A stretch of 45,311 nucleotides of DNA from Polyangiaceae bacterium. Its GTDB lineage: Bacteria > Myxococcota_A > Polyangia > Polyangiales > Polyangiaceae. Both the position numbers and the translations under genes were made by a program. Positions 25,589 through 34,926 of this stretch are shown here, piece after piece. Where the stretch lies: the NCBI GenBank assembly GCA_023150915.1, contig JAKLKA010000046.1, forward strand, positions 1-45,311, in the 5' to 3' direction. Numbering within the stretch: the first letter of the stretch is position 1; each line of letters opens with the position of its first letter. A model generated the notes under the pieces. It did not search any database. It had not been told where the DNA came from and saw nothing but the letters and a program-made list of their open reading frames with translations.

Positions 25589-27661
25589 TCAGGGGCAGAC
25601 CTTCTTCCAGTCGTCTTGCGGCGCGAGCAACCGAGCGCTTCCGGTCTTCAAGAACGAAGCCGCGAAGCAGGCGTACTGGAATTTCAGATCGTCGCGATGC
25701 GAGTAGATGGCGTGGCCATCGGCCTTCGCTTCGCCGGGCAGCGCCTTGGGTGCGTACTGCGCGATCACGCCGGTGTACGCGGCGCCCCCTTCGCTCTTGC
25801 GGTTGTCCGCCACCGGGAGGGGCAAGAGCCCATCGAGCCCGCCCAGGGCGAGGGCCTGCTGCATCTCGGGCCAGAGCGCGGCGCCAGCCTGCTGATGACC
25901 ATAGGCGAGAGCAATGGCGTCGTAGGTGCTCCGATCGAAGTAACTGTCGTCGGGCGCCACGGGGTCGAAGATCGGCCTGACGGGATGCCCCGGCAGGGGC
26001 CGGCGCGCGATGCGGGGCGCGTACGCGAACGGATCAGCGGCCTCGAGCGCAGCGGCACCGAGCCCCAGCACCGGATGCAGGTGCGTGAGCTTCACCTCGG
26101 TACCCAAGATCAGCTTCAAGAACCCGGTGAACTTCCCGCCCTGGAGCGGAGTGTGCACGATGAAGTGCGGCCAGAGCCCGCCGGCCCCGGTGGGCACCGC
26201 CAGGCGCAAGCTGGGTTCGGTGGCAGCGATCATGTTGGTGTACATGCCGCCCATCGACTGGCCCGTGACCAAGATCCGCTTCGGATCGAATCGGAAATGC
26301 GTCGCCCCCGGGGGCAGGCTGGGCCCCGTGCAGGCGCCGAGCGCAGAAGGCGGAATGACCAGCTTCGACAGCGCCTCGATGAACAGCCGTAGCTCGATCT
26401 GCCCCTGGCGAAACGTGTCGCGCATGGCCGCCAGGTTGTTCGGGTTCAGGTAGGCAGTCTCGGAGGCGCCGGGCAAGCGCTCGGGATTGAGCGGCATGGC
26501 GCTGCCCGCCATGGCGAACCCCTGCACCGCGTAGGGGAAGGCCGGACCGATGGGCGGGCCGGGGTTGCCGTCGTCGGCCACGGGCCGCGCCATGGCGATG
26601 CTGTAGCCCCCCGAGCCGTGAATGTTGACGATCAGCGGAAAGCCGCCCGCCGGCATCGGTGCCTTCGGTAGCACGATCTTGATCGGCGCGGTCTCGGTCC
26701 GCTGCAGCGTGGGCAGGCCATCGGGCCCGATCACGAACCGGCCGTCGGTGTTGTAAGGCGGCTTGCCGAGCTGGAACTGCGGATAGTCGACCGTGCCTTC
26801 GAGCACGCAGAGCTCGCCAAGCTCGGGATCGACGTGCTCGTTCAGCCCGCTGAGCGTGACGTCGTAGGCGTCGACGACGGATTGGCTCAGCGCCGCCTGG
26901 TCGGCGACCACATCCCCCGTGGTGAACACGGTCGCCGCCGCCACCGAGGCCCGCTCGACCCCGAGGGTGTCGAGCGTTTCCCACAGCGGCGCGTAACTCT
27001 CGTCGGCCCGCTGCTCGGCTTCGCCCGCGGGCGCGCGCTTCGCCAACCGAGTCAGCACCGGCGCCTGGGTGAGCGGTGCGCCGTCCGCGCCGCCCAGCTC
27101 GCGACGCACCACCACCGCGTAGCGGGTCTTCGCGCGGAGCACGAACCCGGGACGCGCCGCGATGGAGAGGACGTTCTGGGGCGTGTAGGCGTCCGGCTCG
27201 GCGGTCTCGACCAGCGTCGGTACCAGCCGGCCGCGCTCGGGTGACTCGGGGTCGACGTCGAGCAAGAGCACCGACGAGCCGGCGTCGGCGACGATCACGT
27301 TCTCGGAGCTCTGGGCGGCGAGCGGGGCGGTGAACCTGAGGTGCACCACCGGGATGACGGGAAACCCCCGGGCTTGCTCGGCGTTGTCCACCAGCCCGCT
27401 CAAGATGAACACCTCGCCCGGGTTGGGGAACCCGTCGAGGATCGGATGGCCCTCGGCGTCGACGCGCAGATCGCTGGGATACGGCAGGTCGTAGAAGTGC
27501 TCGGGCGTGGTCAGATCGGCGCCCAGATCCATGACCAGCTGCGTTCCCCCGCAGTCGGTGCACTGCTCGGGCTCATCGCCGCAGCCGCCGATCAGCGGCG
27601 CAGCGCAAGCGGCAACGAGAGCGGCGACGGGGCGCGTGAATCGAAGACGCTGTCGCTGCAC
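25589..27661 (-). CDS. Alpha/beta-hydrolase lipoprotein with Ig-like N-terminal region
   Basis: About 690 residues from GTG 27661 (GTG 27679 is the alternative). The signal peptide has lipobox LIGGC (Cys27), then EPEQCTDCGG and a beta-rich region of about 200 residues (PVVHLRFTAPLAAQS, TRYAVVVRREL) like the Ig-like domains that precede many bacterial surface hydrolases. A large alpha/beta-hydrolase domain follows, with oxyanion-region IVNIHGSGG, nucleophile elbow VTGQSMGGMYTN and a late Asp/His pair (GEAKADGHAIYSH). A secreted esterase or lipase-like enzyme is likely; the substrate is unknown. The frame is open far upstream, but there it is antisense to the gene at 27749. Confidence 0.75.
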   Translation of the reverse strand: MQRQRLRFTRPVAALVAACAAPLIGGCGDEPEQCTDCGGTQLVMDLGADLTTPEHFYDLPYPSDLRVDAEGHPILDGFPNPGEVFILSGLVDNAEQARGFPVIPVVHLRFTAPLAAQSSENVIVADAGSSVLLLDVDPESPERGRLVPTLVETAEPDAYTPQNVLSIAARPGFVLRAKTRYAVVVRRELGGADGAPLTQAPVLTRLAKRAPAGEAEQRADESYAPLWETLDTLGVERASVAAATVFTTGDVVADQAALSQSVVDAYDVTLSGLNEHVDPELGELCVLEGTVDYPQFQLGKPPYNTDGRFVIGPDGLPTLQRTETAPIKIVLPKAPMPAGGFPLIVNIHGSGGYSIAMARPVADDGNPGPPIGPAFPYAVQGFAMAGSAMPLNPERLPGASETAYLNPNNLAAMRDTFRQGQIELRLFIEALSKLVIPPSALGACTGPSLPPGATHFRFDPKRILVTGQSMGGMYTNMIAATEPSLRLAVPTGAGGLWPHFIVHTPLQGGKFTGFLKLILGTEVKLTHLHPVLGLGAAALEAADPFAYAPRIARRPLPGHPVRPIFDPVAPDDSYFDRSTYDAIALAYGHQQAGAALWPEMQQALALGGLDGLLPLPVADNRKSEGGAAYTGVIAQYAPKALPGEAKADGHAIYSHRDDLKFQYACFAASFLKTGSARLLAPQDDWKKVCP

Positions 27662-27748
27662 GGGGCGCAAGTCTAGCACCGGCTGGGCCCAGGTGCGCCC
27701 ACGGGCTGCCCCTTCCCTCCCCCCCGGGGCTGTCGCTATGCTGGCCGG

Positions 27749-30274
27749 ATGCTTCGCCTGACCCGTTCGACTCGCGCTCTCCCCTTCGGCCTCGTCGGCG
27801 CCCTGGCGCTGGGCTGCAGCACTTCGGCCGCTCCCGACGGCGACTCGCCCGACGGACCCGAGTCGCTGAACGTGACGTGCGAAGGCAAATGCGATGGCTG
27901 GGGTTCCATCACCAGCCTGTGGCGCGACGCGAAGAAACTGGATCTGGGCGACCTGCTCGGCGTGGGAGCGGGGTTCGCCTCGGAAGCGTTGAATGACTCG
28001 CTGTCCCTCAGCGACTACGCGGGGATCCAGCTGGGCGCGCCGAAGGCCTACGCGACGGCCGAGAAAGCCAAAGACGATCTGACCCTGGGCAACCTCGACA
28101 GCCTGGCCACGGGTCTGGCGGTGGCCTACGGCGAGCGCGAGCTGACCACCGAAGTCAACCAGCTCCGGCGCGATCACCTGCATGCCTCCGGCGATCAGGT
28201 CTACGGAGAGTTCTCGTTCCAGACCTCAGCTGCCTTCGGCCACAACTGGGGGCTCACCGCGGCGGGCCTGGGTGGGGCCAGCGTGGCGCTGGGTTTCGAT
28301 CTGGGGGCGAACCTGACCACCCGCGTGATCGCGCCGTTTTCCAGCGAGGCCGCGGCGCTGGGCGGCGCTCCGCTCAAGGCGCTGCGCAGCGCCCGTGGTT
28401 ACGTGGTGCCACGCAGCCTGGACGACGTGCGCTCCATGAAGCCGGGCGAGCTCTTGGCGCTCAGCGGCAGCGGCGGCATCGGGTTGAACCTGGGTGTGGG
28501 TGTGCCCCTCTTGGTGGCAACGCCCGCAGCCGGCGTCAGCTACAACCTGGTGCTGTCCGGCGGTCTGCGCGCGCACCTGCGCGGCCAGATGGACGTTCAG
28601 CTGGTCCGGCTCGCGGGCGATCAGCTGGTGGTGGACGTGGGCGTTTCGTCCGCGAAGGTCCAGAGTGCGAGCATCGCCCTCACCGACGGCTGGGGCGTCC
28701 AGGGCCTGGTCAAGAGCAAGCTCGCGGTCGGCGGCGTGGATCTGGACCTGGGGCGATTGGTGGAAAAAGCCCTGCAGAACCAGATGAACGCCAAGCTGAG
28801 CTTCATCGAGGCCCGCGCCGCCAAGACCAAGACCCAGACCCGGCTGTCGGTGGCTCGTCTGCGTTTCAAGCTGGACGCGGGCAGCGACACCAAGGCGCTC
28901 GAGCAGGCGCTGGCCCAAGCACTGCGAGGCGACATTCGCTTGGCGCAGGCCCTGTCGGCACAGAACGACCCTGGGGTGATCGCGGAGTTCGACCTGTCAC
29001 GCTCGGGCGTGTCGGCCACCTCGCACGCAGGCATCGACGTCTTCGGCATGAGCTTCTTCAAGACCATCGAAGAGAGCCAAGGGTCAGTGGTGATCCAGAC
29101 GCCGGGTGGTGCGCGCACGCTCTTGTTCGACGGGCTGCACAAGCAGGGCGGCTGGTTCTTCTCGTCCCACGGCTACACCCGGGTGGGCATGAGCGGCCTG
29201 GTATTCGATCCGGCAAACCCCAGCGTTCCGGCCATGGGCGAGGCGAACCTGGTGCTGCAGGTCGAAGAGGGCGACGACTACATGGAGCGCGACAAGCTGC
29301 TCGATCACCTGGACGCGGTGATTCAGAGCTTGGGCGGCAAAGCGGCCCTCGAGGCGGTGGAGAAGCCGGGCAACGAGCTGGAGCGCTACGTGGTCAAGGC
29401 CTGTCCCAACAGCCAGGCGTTCGACCCGTGCCGGCTGTCGGTCCTGGACGATCCGAAGGTGGTGCAGCTTCGTGCCGACGGCGCGAGCGCGCTGGAAGCT
29501 GCGGTGAGCGGGCTCGAGCCCCAGGCCAAAGAGCTGATCACGCAAGCGGGCAAACTGCGTCTGACCGCCCAGGCCACCCTCGAACCGGCAGCGGCGCTGG
29601 TCGGCCCGCCCAGCTCGCTGGTGGCGGACCTGCGGCTGGACGACCAGGCGCTGGCGTCCATCTTCTCCAAGAAGAGCGAGTACGAATTCAGGAACGCGCT
29701 CACTGCCCATCTGCGCGCCACCCTGATCGATCGCGGCGCGTCCGAGTCGCAGATTGCCTCGGCTCGCGCGGCCATCCCCGACGGCAAGGACAAAGCCGTG
29801 CTCGACGCGATGGCGGCAGAGTACAAGACCCGCGCTGCCAGCTACGAGAAGCTGATGGCGGCCGAGAAGGCCATCATCCAGAACGTCGGCCCGGTGGGGC
29901 CGCGCACGGTCGAGATCCGCTTCCCGGTCGACGCATCGAACCGCCCCGACTACGACAAGGCCACCGCGGGGTCCCTGAGCCAAGCGCGGGCGCGCGAGGC
30001 GCTGGCGCTGTTCGACGGCCTGGTAAAGACCGCCGACGGCCTCGAGCCGCACCCCGAGCAGCCGGTGTTCTACGCGCTGCTCGCGCTGACGTCACCGGCC
30101 TCGGCTGACGTCCGGCTGAACGTGCAGATGAGCACGTCGAACACCTGGGCGCAGGGGTTCGAGCACTACGAGAAGGCAGGCTACGCCGGCTTCAACGTGT
30201 ACGCCAAGGGCTCGAGCGTGGCGCCGATCGACGGCGGGCTGTTCGACGTGAACGCGCTGATCGCCGTCAAGTGA
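27749..30274 (+). CDS. Large lipoprotein of unknown function
   Basis: An 841-residue protein. The signal peptide ends in ALALGC (Cys23), followed by a short acidic linker and VTCEGKCDGWGS, a C-x-GKCDG phrase seen in many myxobacterial secreted proteins. The body divides into a beta-rich region (about 140-330: WGLTAAGLGGASVALGFDL, GVSYNLVLSGGLRAHL, LVVDVGVSSAKVQSASI), reminiscent of a barrel or large beta-sandwich, and a helical C-terminal half with charged repeats (SAALEAV-type, DNA-free). No known domain is recognised. It is divergent from the hydrolase lipoprotein across 87 bases and its stop abuts that of the next, convergent gene. Confidence 0.75.
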   Translation: MLRLTRSTRALPFGLVGALALGCSTSAAPDGDSPDGPESLNVTCEGKCDGWGSITSLWRDAKKLDLGDLLGVGAGFASEALNDSLSLSDYAGIQLGAPKAYATAEKAKDDLTLGNLDSLATGLAVAYGERELTTEVNQLRRDHLHASGDQVYGEFSFQTSAAFGHNWGLTAAGLGGASVALGFDLGANLTTRVIAPFSSEAAALGGAPLKALRSARGYVVPRSLDDVRSMKPGELLALSGSGGIGLNLGVGVPLLVATPAAGVSYNLVLSGGLRAHLRGQMDVQLVRLAGDQLVVDVGVSSAKVQSASIALTDGWGVQGLVKSKLAVGGVDLDLGRLVEKALQNQMNAKLSFIEARAAKTKTQTRLSVARLRFKLDAGSDTKALEQALAQALRGDIRLAQALSAQNDPGVIAEFDLSRSGVSATSHAGIDVFGMSFFKTIEESQGSVVIQTPGGARTLLFDGLHKQGGWFFSSHGYTRVGMSGLVFDPANPSVPAMGEANLVLQVEEGDDYMERDKLLDHLDAVIQSLGGKAALEAVEKPGNELERYVVKACPNSQAFDPCRLSVLDDPKVVQLRADGASALEAAVSGLEPQAKELITQAGKLRLTAQATLEPAAALVGPPSSLVADLRLDDQALASIFSKKSEYEFRNALTAHLRATLIDRGASESQIASARAAIPDGKDKAVLDAMAAEYKTRAASYEKLMAAEKAIIQNVGPVGPRTVEIRFPVDASNRPDYDKATAGSLSQARAREALALFDGLVKTADGLEPHPEQPVFYALLALTSPASADVRLNVQMSTSNTWAQGFEHYEKAGYAGFNVYAKGSSVAPIDGGLFDVNALIAVK

Positions 30275-32224
30275 TCACCCGTCGTCTTCCGCCAGCACGA
30301 TCAACCGGTCGCCCGGCTTCGGTGTGATCTGGGCGTGGCGGAACTTGAACGGGTTCAGGACGATGCCGTAGCGCTGCGCCGGGTCGGCCACGTGGATCTG
30401 CACGCCGAACGCCACCTCCCCCCGGGCCTTGGCCGCCAGCATCAGGTACTCGAACGTGGTCGGGTGTCCGGGCGGCACGTAGCGCGCTAGGTCCTTCAAG
30501 TAGATCTCGCTGCCCTCGGACTGAAACAGGTCTTCCAGCACGGGGCGGACGCGCGGCTCGTGCGTGACCTGCGCCAGCACCATGCTGACCATTTCGTTGC
30601 TGATCACGATGTCGTTGATCTCGGTGGTTGCCGCGAGATCGCGGTTCCGGGGGTCGAGGATCTCGCTGCACACCTCTTGCCCGTGGACCCCGGCACGGTG
30701 CCGGAAGTCGCGGAGCAAGAGCAGCGCGATGATCGCCCGGGTGTCGGCGGCCTCGCTCTCGTCCATGCCGTGGGCATCCGAGGCGTCGCCCAGGACCATC
30801 ACCGTGGGGTAACGCTCGGTGTTGACCTGCTCCAAGATGTGACGGTTGGTGAAGTCGCCCACCAGGTGCTGCACCTTGAGCTGCAGCTCGCCGCACTTGT
30901 CGGCAATCTCGCGCTGACGGGCCTCGAGTGAGACCGAGTTGATCAGCGTCACCGTGGACCCAGGGCCGACGTACGAGTCGAACTCTTTGAGGATCGGAAA
31001 GAGCTTCTCGTTGTAGCCCAGCACCAGCAGGTGCTCGACGGGCTTCTCCGTGGCGGGGGGCGAAGGGATCTGGATCTGATCGATGCGCAGCGGACCCGGG
31101 TACGGCTGCCAGGCGATGTGGTCGTCTTCGGCCACCAAGAGCAGCTCTTCGTCGGGCGCGATGACGTGGTCGGCGGGGGGATTGAGCAGGTGACCCGAGC
31201 CGTCGGCCTTGCCCACGCCGATCAGGCACGCGTTGGGGAACTCGAGCACGACTTCGCCGAAACGACGACCCACGGTCTGGGGAAAGCGAGCATAGTGGAT
31301 CTCGTTGCCCTCGAAACGGAACAGCTCGTCGTAGATCAAGCTGAGGCCGCTGATGCGCGAGGTCTGCAAGATGACCTTCGAGATCATGTCGTTGGTGTTG
31401 ATCACCTGCGCCCGCCCGCGGCTGGCGATCTGCGCGATCTCGCGACTCTCGGACAGCATCACCTCGGCGGTGATCTTCACGTTTTCGATGCGCCCTCGCC
31501 CGTCGGGGTGGTTGTACAGGGCCATCAGCGTCTTGATCACCCGGCCGTCGGCCCGATAGGGCTGATCGCGCTGCGTGTCGTCCACCAAGACGACGATCGC
31601 CTGGGCGCGCTCGAAGCTGACCTTCGCCAGGTCACTCAGCGCCACCGAGCTGCCGTTGCGGACCACGAGCTTCACCCGCTTCGGGTGCTGGACCTTGTCG
31701 CGAAGCGCCTCTTCCATCGCGACCTTCTCTTGCTCGGCCATCACCACCACCACGATGCGACCCTTCTCGATGTTCGCCTCGGAGAGTTGGTCGATGACGC
31801 TGAAGACCTTCTCGGACCAGCCGAGGATCAAGAAGTGGTCGTGCTCGAGCACCGGAGACATGCCCCGGCGGATGGCCTCGAGGCGCTCCTGGAAGTTACC
31901 GGCCAAAGACGAGATGAGCAGGCCAGCCACGACCACGCCGGCCACCGTGGCCATGGTCGAAACGAAGCGGTTGGGATTGCCGGCGTCGCCCCCCATGGTG
32001 CCGGCATCCAAGAAGCGCGTGAAGTAGAACCAGGCGCGGTCGAGCAGGCCACCTTCGGCCAGCTCGACGCCCGCCACACCGCCCAACAGCGAGATGACCG
32101 TGAAGACCACGACCAGCGCCATGGTCAGCACGAACAAGAAGAACAGCTGCTTGCCGGCGCCGCCGCTCAGGAACTCTTCCCATCGATAGCGAAACCGCGC
32201 ACGCATTCCCCGCTCGACCGCCAT
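30275..32224 (-). CDS. CASTOR/POLLUX-type ion channel
   Basis: A 649-residue protein matching the CASTOR/POLLUX (DMI1) family, bacterial relatives of plant nuclear cation channels with tandem RCK/TrkA-N domains. Transmembrane helices lie at about 25-50 (LFFLFVLTMALVVVFTVISL) and 88-110, flanking a pore region with FTRFLDAGTMGGDAGN. Cytosolic domains start with HDHFLILGWSEKVFSVIDQL and, for the second, HLLVLGYNEKLFPILKEF; both are Rossmann-like RCK units. ATG 32224 has GAGGAG upstream; longer starts are antisense shadow. It is divergent from kup across 220 bases, indicating a cation-homeostasis locus. Confidence 0.88.
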   Translation of the reverse strand: MAVERGMRARFRYRWEEFLSGGAGKQLFFLFVLTMALVVVFTVISLLGGVAGVELAEGGLLDRAWFYFTRFLDAGTMGGDAGNPNRFVSTMATVAGVVVAGLLISSLAGNFQERLEAIRRGMSPVLEHDHFLILGWSEKVFSVIDQLSEANIEKGRIVVVVMAEQEKVAMEEALRDKVQHPKRVKLVVRNGSSVALSDLAKVSFERAQAIVVLVDDTQRDQPYRADGRVIKTLMALYNHPDGRGRIENVKITAEVMLSESREIAQIASRGRAQVINTNDMISKVILQTSRISGLSLIYDELFRFEGNEIHYARFPQTVGRRFGEVVLEFPNACLIGVGKADGSGHLLNPPADHVIAPDEELLLVAEDDHIAWQPYPGPLRIDQIQIPSPPATEKPVEHLLVLGYNEKLFPILKEFDSYVGPGSTVTLINSVSLEARQREIADKCGELQLKVQHLVGDFTNRHILEQVNTERYPTVMVLGDASDAHGMDESEAADTRAIIALLLLRDFRHRAGVHGQEVCSEILDPRNRDLAATTEINDIVISNEMVSMVLAQVTHEPRVRPVLEDLFQSEGSEIYLKDLARYVPPGHPTTFEYLMLAAKARGEVAFGVQIHVADPAQRYGIVLNPFKFRHAQITPKPGDRLIVLAEDDG

Positions 32225-32444
32225 GGCATCTCCTCGAAGCGGCGCAGCCTTTTCGTGGCGGCGGCCAGCGTCAACCGGGAAGCGGGATCCACCGTGCTTC
32301 CGGCGCCTCCACGCGTCGCGCCAGCGGTCGGGGGCGACATGCATGAAGCGTGCTCCGAGCGTGGCGCGCGACCTGGCCAAGGAATGCGGCACGATCAGGA
32401 CCCCGGCTTGAAAGCACCCAGGGTCCCTAGTAACGGTTCCGCCG

Positions 32445-34847
32445 GTGACCAATTCGGAGAGCGAGAAGAAGGCGCCGCCAGAGCCGGAGTCGACGGCGGT
32501 GGAGCCCGATCCGGTGCGGGAGCCCGCGCCGACGCAGGAGCCCTCGCCTGCGCCCGAGCCAGGCCCCTCGCCCGAAGCCGCGGTAGCTCCGGAAGTCGAA
32601 CCCGCGTCCGAGCCCGGCGCCGAGGCCGAGCCCGCGCACGAGCCCGAGCCCGCGCCCGCCGCGGCTCCGGAAGCGGAGCGCGATGCCGAGCCCGCGCCCG
32701 CTGTCGAACCGGAACCCGAGCCCGCTGGCGAGCCCGAGCCCGCTGCCGAGCCCGCGCCCGCTGCCGAACCCGAGCCCGCGGTCGCGGCCGCTGCCGAACC
32801 CGAGGTCGCGCCCGCTGCCGAACCCGACGTCGCGCCCGCTGTCGAACCGGAATCCGCGCCCGCGCCCGCTGCCGAGCCCGAGCCGGCAGCGATTGCCGAG
32901 CCGGCCGTGCCCGAGCCGAAACGTACCGATCGGGTACCCCCTCCCAGCCGCCGAGCGGCCGGCCCCGTCAGCCGCCGGATCGAGCACCCACACCATCACG
33001 GCCGCGGGCTCGGAGCCCTGGCGCTCGGTGCGCTCGGCGTGGTCTACGGCGACATCGGCACGAGCCCGCTCTACGCCCTTCGAGAGTGTTTTCACGGCGA
33101 GCATGCGCTGCCGGTCACACCGCCGAACGTGCTCGGGATCCTGTCGCTGATCTTCTGGGCGATGACCATCGTCGTCAGCATCAAGTACCTGGTCTACGTG
33201 CTTCGAGCCGACAACCGCGGCGAGGGCGGCGTCCTGGCGCTGATGGCTCTGGCGATGGGCGAGAAGGCCAAGAAGTCGTCCGCGGTGGTCCTGGTGCTGG
33301 GCCTGTTCGGCGCCGCGCTGCTGTACGGCGACGGGATGATCACCCCAGCGATCAGCGTGCTGTCCGCCGTCGAAGGGCTCGAGGTCGCCACGCCGGCCTT
33401 CGGCCGCTTCGTGGTGCCGCTGACGGTGCTGATCCTCACGGTGCTGTTCTTCGCACAGCGGTTTGGGACGGACCGCGTCGGCGCGGTCTTCGGACCGATC
33501 ATGCTGCTGTGGTTCGGCGCGCTCGCGGTGATCGGAGTCCGACACATCGTCGAGCAACCGGGGGTGCTGGTCTCGCTGAGCCCGACGTTCGCCGCGACGT
33601 TCTTGCTCGAAAATGGCAAGATCGGCTTTCTGGTGCTCGGGTCGGTGTTCCTGGTGGTCACCGGTGGCGAGGCGCTCTATGCAGACATGGGGCACTTCGG
33701 CGCGCGCCCGATTCGGCTGACCTGGCTGGTGCTCGTGGCGCCGTCGCTGATGCTCACCTACCTGGGCCAGGGCGCGCTGCTGCTCAGCGACCCCAAGGCG
33801 GCGTCGAACCCGTTCTTCAAGGCCGTGCCCGATGCAGCGCTCATCCCGATGGTGATCCTGGCGACGGCAGCCACCATCATCGCGTCGCAAGCGCTGATCT
33901 CGGGGGCCTACTCGCTGACCCGGCAGGCCACCATGCTGGGCTTCTGGCCGCGCGTCGAGATCAAACACACCTCGTCGACGGCCATCGGACAGATCTACGT
34001 GCCCAGCATCAACTGGATGCTGATGATCGCAACCATTGCGCTGGTGCTGGGCTTCCGCTCTTCGAGCAAGATGGCGGCGGCGTACGGCATCGCGGTGACC
34101 ACCACCATGGTGATCACCACGGCACTGGCCTACTTGGTGGCGCGCCACCGCTGGGGCTGGAGCCCCCTGGCGGCGCTCAGCCTGACCGCGCTGTTCTTGA
34201 CCGTGGATCTTTCGTTCTTCGGCGCGAACGTGGTCAAGGTCGCCCACGGCGGGTGGGTCCCGCTGGTGATTGGCAGCGTGATCTTCATGCTCATGACCAC
34301 GTGGAAGGACGGCCGTGCGCTGCTCGGCCAGCGCATGCGCGAGCAGATGGTCCCGCTGATCGATTTCTTCGAGCTCTTGCGGATCGAGCGGCCGGCACGG
34401 GTGCCGGGCACGGCGGTGTTCATGACCAGCAACCCCGAAGGCACACCGCCGGCACTGATGCAGAACTTCACGCACAACCGCGTGGTGCACCAGCAGGTGA
34501 TTCTGCTCACCGTGGTCACCACCGAAGAGCCGCGCGTGATGCCCGACAAGCGCGTCACGGTAGAAGACCTGCCCGAGGGCTTCCGCCGCGTGGTGGCGCG
34601 CTATGGCTTCATGGAGCAGCCGGACATTCCGCAGCTGCTCGACGAGCGTCACCTGGAAGATTGGTCCATCGAGCACACCACCTTCTTCCTGGGGCGCGAG
34701 ACGCTGCTCGCCACCAAGCGAGAGGGAATGGCCATCTGGCGCGAGCACGTGTTCGCCTTCATGAGCCGGAACTCGCAGCGCGCCTCGACGTTCTTCAACG
34801 TCCCCTCGGACCGGGTGATGGAAGTCGGCTCGCAGATCGAGCTCTGA
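32445..34847 (+). CDS. kup: Kup potassium uptake transporter with Glu/Pro-rich extension
   Basis: An 800-residue protein starting at GTG 32445. Residues about 190-800 are a normal KUP transporter: GALGVVYGDIGTSPLYALRE, LLYGDGMITPAISVLSAVEG, VTGGEALYADMGHFG, NPFFKAVP and TRQATMLGFWPRVEIKHTS, twelve predicted membrane helices, then the cytosolic tail. KUP imports K+ with protons. The first 185 or so residues are an extra, strongly acidic Glu-Pro-Ala repeat region not found in ordinary Kup (about 620-630 residues). No other start between the GTG and the core is better supported, but translation of the extension is not proven. It is divergent from a CASTOR/POLLUX-type channel. Confidence 0.9.
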   Translation: MTNSESEKKAPPEPESTAVEPDPVREPAPTQEPSPAPEPGPSPEAAVAPEVEPASEPGAEAEPAHEPEPAPAAAPEAERDAEPAPAVEPEPEPAGEPEPAAEPAPAAEPEPAVAAAAEPEVAPAAEPDVAPAVEPESAPAPAAEPEPAAIAEPAVPEPKRTDRVPPPSRRAAGPVSRRIEHPHHHGRGLGALALGALGVVYGDIGTSPLYALRECFHGEHALPVTPPNVLGILSLIFWAMTIVVSIKYLVYVLRADNRGEGGVLALMALAMGEKAKKSSAVVLVLGLFGAALLYGDGMITPAISVLSAVEGLEVATPAFGRFVVPLTVLILTVLFFAQRFGTDRVGAVFGPIMLLWFGALAVIGVRHIVEQPGVLVSLSPTFAATFLLENGKIGFLVLGSVFLVVTGGEALYADMGHFGARPIRLTWLVLVAPSLMLTYLGQGALLLSDPKAASNPFFKAVPDAALIPMVILATAATIIASQALISGAYSLTRQATMLGFWPRVEIKHTSSTAIGQIYVPSINWMLMIATIALVLGFRSSSKMAAAYGIAVTTTMVITTALAYLVARHRWGWSPLAALSLTALFLTVDLSFFGANVVKVAHGGWVPLVIGSVIFMLMTTWKDGRALLGQRMREQMVPLIDFFELLRIERPARVPGTAVFMTSNPEGTPPALMQNFTHNRVVHQQVILLTVVTTEEPRVMPDKRVTVEDLPEGFRRVVARYGFMEQPDIPQLLDERHLEDWSIEHTTFFLGRETLLATKREGMAIWREHVFAFMSRNSQRASTFFNVPSDRVMEVGSQIEL
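32500..32930 (+). repeat. Degenerate Glu-Pro-Ala repeat region in kup
   Basis: Imperfect 6-12 base units of the GAGCCC/GCGCCC type are repeated throughout, encoding EP, AP and AEPEP runs. The stretch keeps the kup frame open and is the kind of sequence that changes length by slippage. Confidence 0.75.
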
Positions 34848-34926
34848 CTCGAAATCTTTCCTCCTTCTCGGGCGTAAGATGCCAGAAGGGCCCGCACGTT
34901 CGGGTCTTCGTCGGGAGGCCGAAGCC

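Noticed and set aside
32398-32426. GGACCC/GGGTCC inverted repeat upstream of kup as a terminator or operator
   Set aside because: Six-base arms with a 17-base loop and no T-tract are too weak to support a call.
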